In this document: positions 59,839 through 64,000 of the stretch, piece after piece
How the letters are laid out: each line of letters opens with the position of its first letter
Position numbering within the stretch: the first letter of the stretch is position 1
NCBI RefSeq assembly: GCF_014898055.3
Contig: NW_023601104.1
Span: 87,155,106 to 87,219,105 of the forward strand
Reading direction: 5' to 3'
Source of the DNA: Talpa occidentalis
Taxonomy: Eukaryota > Chordata > Mammalia > Eulipotyphla > Talpidae
Length of the DNA: 64,000 nt
The notes under the pieces: generated by a model
Databases searched by the model: none
Seen by the model: only the letters and a program-made list of their open reading frames with translations
Told to the model about the DNA's origin: nothing
Made by a program: the position numbers and the translations under genes

Positions 59839-60160
59839 GTTTTTTTTTTTTTGAGGTAACTTTGATTTATAACACATAAAATGTGTTTAGAAATAGAGGA
59901 TCACCCCATCAGTTGTATATTACCATACCCACACCCACCACCAAGGCATCCATAGTCCTCTGTAGTCCATTGTGCCCCTTCCCTGCTTTCCTATCTCTCT
60001 TCTCCCTCCCCATCTTATAACCCCAATTCTTCTGTCAAATTTCTGGGGGTTGTTATTGGTTTGGTTTTGTCTGCTACTTTGTTTCTCTAATTCCACATAT
60101 AAATGACGCCATCCAGTATTTTTCTTTTTCCTTCTGACTTGTCTCACTCAGCATAATGAG
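59839..60160 (-). mobile_element. LINE-1 3'-UTR tail, antisense
   Basis: T-run, 'gaggtaactttgatttataa', UTR block 'cacccaccaccaaggcatcc', then 'cacatataaatgacgccatc' and 'ttccttctgacttgtctcac'. Strongly 5'-truncated; it terminates the preceding LTR. The minus frame at 59920-60147 is untranslated region. Confidence 0.85.
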
Positions 60161-60299
60161 AAGTGAGATTTAAGCTCATGCAGTCCAACTATGGAGCTGA
60201 TGCTTTAGGTGATATGTCACATTTCCTTTTAAGAAAAGAAAACAAGCACTGTGAACAAACATGTTTTCTGTGTCATGTTGAGTCTTTTCACCTATTTCC

Positions 60300-60475
60300 T
60301 ATTTAATGCTTATAGTAATCATATTAGTAGTTATTACCAGTCACCCCACCCTTTTATGTTTTTAAAAGATGATGTTCACAAAGGTTAAGTATTTTGGCCC
60401 AGTGAATCAGAGAGTTGAATTTGAACCCATGTCTATTTGCTGTCACAGTGTCCTCTCTATGGCAACTGGGCTGGC
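60300..60475 (-). mobile_element. MIR SINE remnant, antisense
   Basis: Reversed MIR order: 'cacaaaggttaagtattttg', 'gcccagtgaatcagagag', 'tgaatttgaacccatgtcta'. Confidence 0.68.
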
Positions 60476-61149
60476 TTTCTTGGTTTGAAATTTGTTCCTC
60501 TGTGGTTAGAATGTAGTTTATTGTTTGCAAAATTGCCAGTCCAACTATTAGGAATTTTTGCTTTAGGGAACTGATTACCACTGGGGCTCTGTGATTAACA
60601 CAAAGAACCATTAGACTATGTTCTAGAAGTCTACAGTCATTGTCCTATAACTGACTAGGCAGTGGGGTGCTCATGTTCCGTTTTCTCTGGGCTTCAGCTT
60701 TCTTTTTTTTTCCCTTAATTCCATCATCTCTAAATGTCCTTGTAGCTCTGGCATTCTAATACAATGCCAGTGGTCATAATTATTTAGTTTTTAAAACTAG
60801 ACAGTTAGGCCTTGATTATTCAATATGACTTTGCCACTCTTTCTTCCATGGGACTCCATGTAGTGCTTTATGATATATAATGAATGGATTTGAAACATTC
60901 ACAACTGATTTTGAGGGAACTAAAATAAATTTGGACATTTTCATGACCTCCTGCTGTTTTCTTCTTAAGAATCCTGTTAGCATCTGTCTTCATGGCTAGA
61001 AGTATGAACACTTGATTTTTAAAAGTTATGTCATAGAAGGAAATAATTTGAATTTGAAGAATTTAACATAATAGGAAAATGCAGGTTCTAAGTACCTCCT
61101 GGATGAGATGTCAGGCTTTGCTAATTCCCTCTTGTAAAGGTGAGTTTCT
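60476..61149. other. Unique non-coding DNA
   Basis: No feature recognised. Confidence 0.45.
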
Positions 61150-61262
61150 CCCTTTGCCTGTCTCCTCCTCTGTAAAAAATGGGGAAAATAATAGCACCGT
61201 GTCTGGGACACAGTAGACACTCATACATTTTAGCTGTTATTATTGTCATTGTCTCTATGGTG
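61150..61262 (+). mobile_element. MIR SINE remnant
   Basis: 'cctcctctgtaaaaaatggg' followed by 'gaaaataatagcaccgtgtc', 'gggacacagtagacactcat' and 'tttagctgttattattgtc' is the MIR 3' half in sense. Confidence 0.78.
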
Positions 61263-62234
61263 ATTCCTATTAATTGTTTACCCTTTGTATCACAGCTCAG
61301 GGACTGAACTACCAGAGAAGTAAAAAAATAATGCAAATTTTAAAGTTTTGTTACATAATTATGAGTCTGGTAGGGACACTGTTCCCCTTAGCAAGAATGA
61401 AATTGGACAGGTCACAAGAGACCATTCGCCCTTTCTAAGTGAACTGCATCTGTAGTTAGTCCTGTTGGTTGGCAGCTGCCACCATTGCCTATGTAACCTT
61501 TCTGTAGTTTGAGGTTCTGCCATGTTGCCTCCCAGACTACAGGCTTTTCTTCCATAAAGTGAGACAATCTGTCTCTTAATCTTATGTACCAGTCGGCTTG
61601 TCTGTTTCTGACACTTCTAAGCAGTGGACTCTTGGAGTTGTGTTTTCCCTGTCCTTATAGCATTTCTCCTGCCCACCTTGCTTACAGTCCCCACGCCCAC
61701 TCTCTGCAGGGCAAATGGGTAGCTTTTGCATTTTCATCAATCCATTTGATGTGTTCAGTGCCAGGAAGCCAAGTTGCTTTACTGCTGGTAGATTGCATAT
61801 CTCTGAGTTTTACTCTTAAGATCTATCACTGTTCCATGCAACTGACTAGCTCAGAGGATCATGTTTGGACAGAAGTAATTTTTATTGGGATCTGGGTTTT
61901 GATACCACTCTATACTTTTTTTTTTCCTTGCAAGTTTGTTATTTAACACCATATTTGTTGAATGGTTCATTTCATTTCAATTTGATGCTGTTGCTAGGTA
62001 ACTATAAAGTTTCCCCATTATAAATAATATTTTATCTTTATATCTAAAATCTGAGTTTGGATTATATAACTGGTGAATTTCTTACAATTAATATACTTCA
62101 AACCCAATTTAAGCATTTGTCACTATCATATATTTATTGTGTTTATTGTATACTAATCACTGAGGATGCAAATTCAAATACGATGCTATTTGGGGGAGTA
62201 ATAACACAGATTTATTCTTGTTGGTAATTAATTG
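61263..62234. other. Unique non-coding DNA
   Basis: The 120-codon frame at 61584-61946 has no domain that I recognise. No repeat recognised. Confidence 0.45.
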
Positions 62235-62405
62235 AATCATACATTTGATAACATTTTTTATGTGCATTTTATGTATCTTAGCAAAAGAGTTGAAGATGTG
62301 GCCCGACCTCAAGGAGGCTCTATTTCAGTAGGAAAGCAGACATTAAATTAATGATTTTTAAGCAGTGATGAATGCTGGTATTAAGTGAGCAAATTTCTGT
62401 GGAAG
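62235..62405 (-). mobile_element. Possible L2 3' remnant, antisense
   Basis: 'tgtggcccgacctcaaggag' followed by 'gctctatttcagtaggaaag' and 'agtgatgaatgctggtatta' resembles a reversed L2 3' end. Confidence 0.5.
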
Positions 62406-62761
62406 CTTGGAGAAAAGTCAGGTTAATCTAGGGATTTGTGAGAAGTTTCTAGATCTAATGATGCAACATGTGAGTTTTAAAGGTTAAGTAAAGTTATCCA
62501 AGCAAAAAACTATTTAGAACCAAGGAATAGTGTTATGAAAACAAGATCTCATGAAACAGTTTACCTAATAGAGCAAGGTTCTGTATGGGCATTGAAATTA
62601 GGTTAGTTATATTCTGGAACCAGATCTACAGAGGTCCTGGGTATTAATCTGAATAATTTTAGGACAGAATCCTTTAAAAAGCAATAGTTTAGATTCCACC
62701 ACCCTAATGGGAATTCTCAAAAGATACTGAGCAGTGATGGAAGGATAATAGGAACCCCTGA

Positions 62762-63033
62762 GAGGGCCTCCCTGGTGGTGCAAGGGATTAAGACACAACC
62801 TATGAAGCTATTAGCAGCCACTGCAGCACGAGTTTGATCCCCAGCCAGAGAGCTACCCACATGGCATAGCAGACCTCTCCTGACTCGCCCACTGCTCCTC
62901 TCAGCAGTGTATTTCAGTCAGTCTGCCTGTTCTGCTCTCCACTCTGACTCTGGTGAATCCTCTTACCCCTCCCCCTCACACCTCTGGCCTGTACCCCAGT
63001 TCTTGTATGCATAAATAAATAAATCTTAAAAAC
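62762..63033 (+). mobile_element. tRNA-derived SINE, older subfamily
   Basis: Forward copy: gggcctccctggtggtgcaa head, box B-like 'gagtttgatcccc', 3' part 'cagttcttgtatgcataaat'. The perfect target-site duplication ataggaacccctga lies at 62748-62761 and 63034-63047. Confidence 0.95.
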
Positions 63034-63047
63034 ATAGGAACCCCTGA

Positions 63048-64000
63048 TAGCCATAATATCACATAAACCAGGGAAAGGGTGATCCTCCAGTATAGGAATG
63101 CGATCTGTCAAATACTACAAAGAGCCCAAATATGACAGGAAAGGTGTCCATTGTCTTCTGTAAAATGGAGGCTATATAATAATGGTGATAATACAGTTCT
63201 ATCAGGCAAAATAACTATCTTAATTCATAGTGACTTTTCATCAAAATATAATGAAGCCAATTAGAGTTTATATTTGGAAATATAAAATTTTATGTGTGTG
63301 TGAAGGAGAGAGAGATTGAGAGACGGGGGAGAATCTCTTGTAAAAGTCATTTAGATAACGATTTTGGAAAATACTTAAAAAATGACTTCTGTTGTTTTGA
63401 GACAGACTGCAGATACTGTATTTAGTTTGTGGTACACATGATTGTGAGATCACAGCCAACTTCCTAACAAGATACTTTTATTTCCAGTGTTTCTGGTTTC
63501 TCTGATCTTTCAGGATTTTAGAAATTACTTTCAAAATGTAACTAGATCTATTGGTGTGTTCCTGGATTTTGTTGAATTCAGTATTGCAACCAGTAACTCT
63601 ACAGTGTTGTTATTTTAGTTTTCACTAATATTATTCAAGTGTCTAATTTCACCTGATGCATTTTTCCTCTTAGATTAGTTTTGATTACTAGTGTTTTGAT
63701 ATACCAGTTTGCTTTCAGTTTTTCCAAGACATAGTTTTAAGTAATTCATGGACTCTCAAAGAACATGATTATCCTTTGATAGTTCTGAAATTGAATTTCT
63801 GGCTAATTGTCAAATGAAAATTCATGATTTTTTTTGAAGTGAATAAAAATCAAGATGTTCTGATCTAGTAAGCTCTAATGTGGTAACCACAAAAAGGACA
63901 CTATACCTAACAAGAGTACAGTGATCAAATAATATGATCATTCTACTTGTTCTTGCTATTCCTAATCTTAGAATTTAAAGTTATTTTTCATTCTTTCATT
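63048..64000. other. Unique non-coding DNA
   Basis: AT-rich sequence to the window end. A short TG/AG-rich patch lies at about 63293-63330. No gene recognised. Confidence 0.5.

Noticed and set aside
1..64000. CRISPR arrays, operons, bacterial promoters or phage elements
   Set aside because: The sequence is clearly mammalian; the direct repeats present are target-site duplications, microsatellites or local duplications without regular spacers.

Overview
The window is nuclear DNA from a placental mammal. It is AT-rich, non-coding and packed with interspersed repeats. I found no protein-coding gene, exon chain, RNA gene, operon, CRISPR array or bacterial feature. Open frames are short; those with recognisable content come from L1 ORF2 tails or from GC-rich SINEs. 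The lineage is suggested by about 18 copies of one tRNA-derived SINE (box A like TGGCGCAGCGG, box B like GGTTCGATCCC, roughly 260-290 bp, A/T-rich tail with TAAATAAATAAATCTTT). It is not primate Alu, rodent B1/B2, carnivore tRNA-Lys SINE, equine ERE or vesper-bat VES. From memory it best fits the SINEs of horseshoe-type (rhinolophoid) bats. That is a tentative call needing a library search.

Layout. 1-2.7 kb: unique DNA, then an old sense L1 fragment. 5.6-9.4 kb: antisense L1 tail with a SINE inside, a short sense L1 tail, an antisense MaLR LTR split by a SINE, another SINE and an old antisense L1. 9.64-11.30 kb is the most informative locus: a 5'-truncated antisense L1 with a 16-bp target-site duplication. 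It seems to carry about 110 bp of 3'-transduced DNA, and a complete 1,043-bp betaretrovirus-like solo LTR with a perfect 6-bp duplication later landed in its 3' UTR. 11.3-20 kb: old antisense L1, SINEs, MIR, and a better preserved L1 ORF2 tail at 17.9-18.8 kb. 20-36 kb: SINEs, L2, MER20, a sense L1 tail, MaLR LTR and a striking 32-bp perfect hairpin. 36.7-47.9 kb: L2, MaLR LTRs and several L1 tails. 48.6-52.4 kb: the longest stretch in which I recognise no interspersed repeat. 52.4-64 kb: MaLR LTRs, hAT-type DNA transposons, antisense L1s, MIRs and SINEs.

Orientation. All seven recognisable LTRs and about two thirds of the L1 pieces are on the minus strand. Sense-oriented LTRs and L1s are depleted in introns, so a large intron of a plus-strand gene is a reasonable but unproven reading. 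An intergenic location is equally possible from sequence alone.

I do not see a previously undescribed functional system. The items worth a second look are structural and evolutionary: the nested L1/transduction/LTR locus, the hairpin, SINE subfamily structure, two L1 3'-UTR forms, a G-quadruplex-capable tract and perfect palindromes. Repeat family names come from memory of consensus sequences and were not computed.
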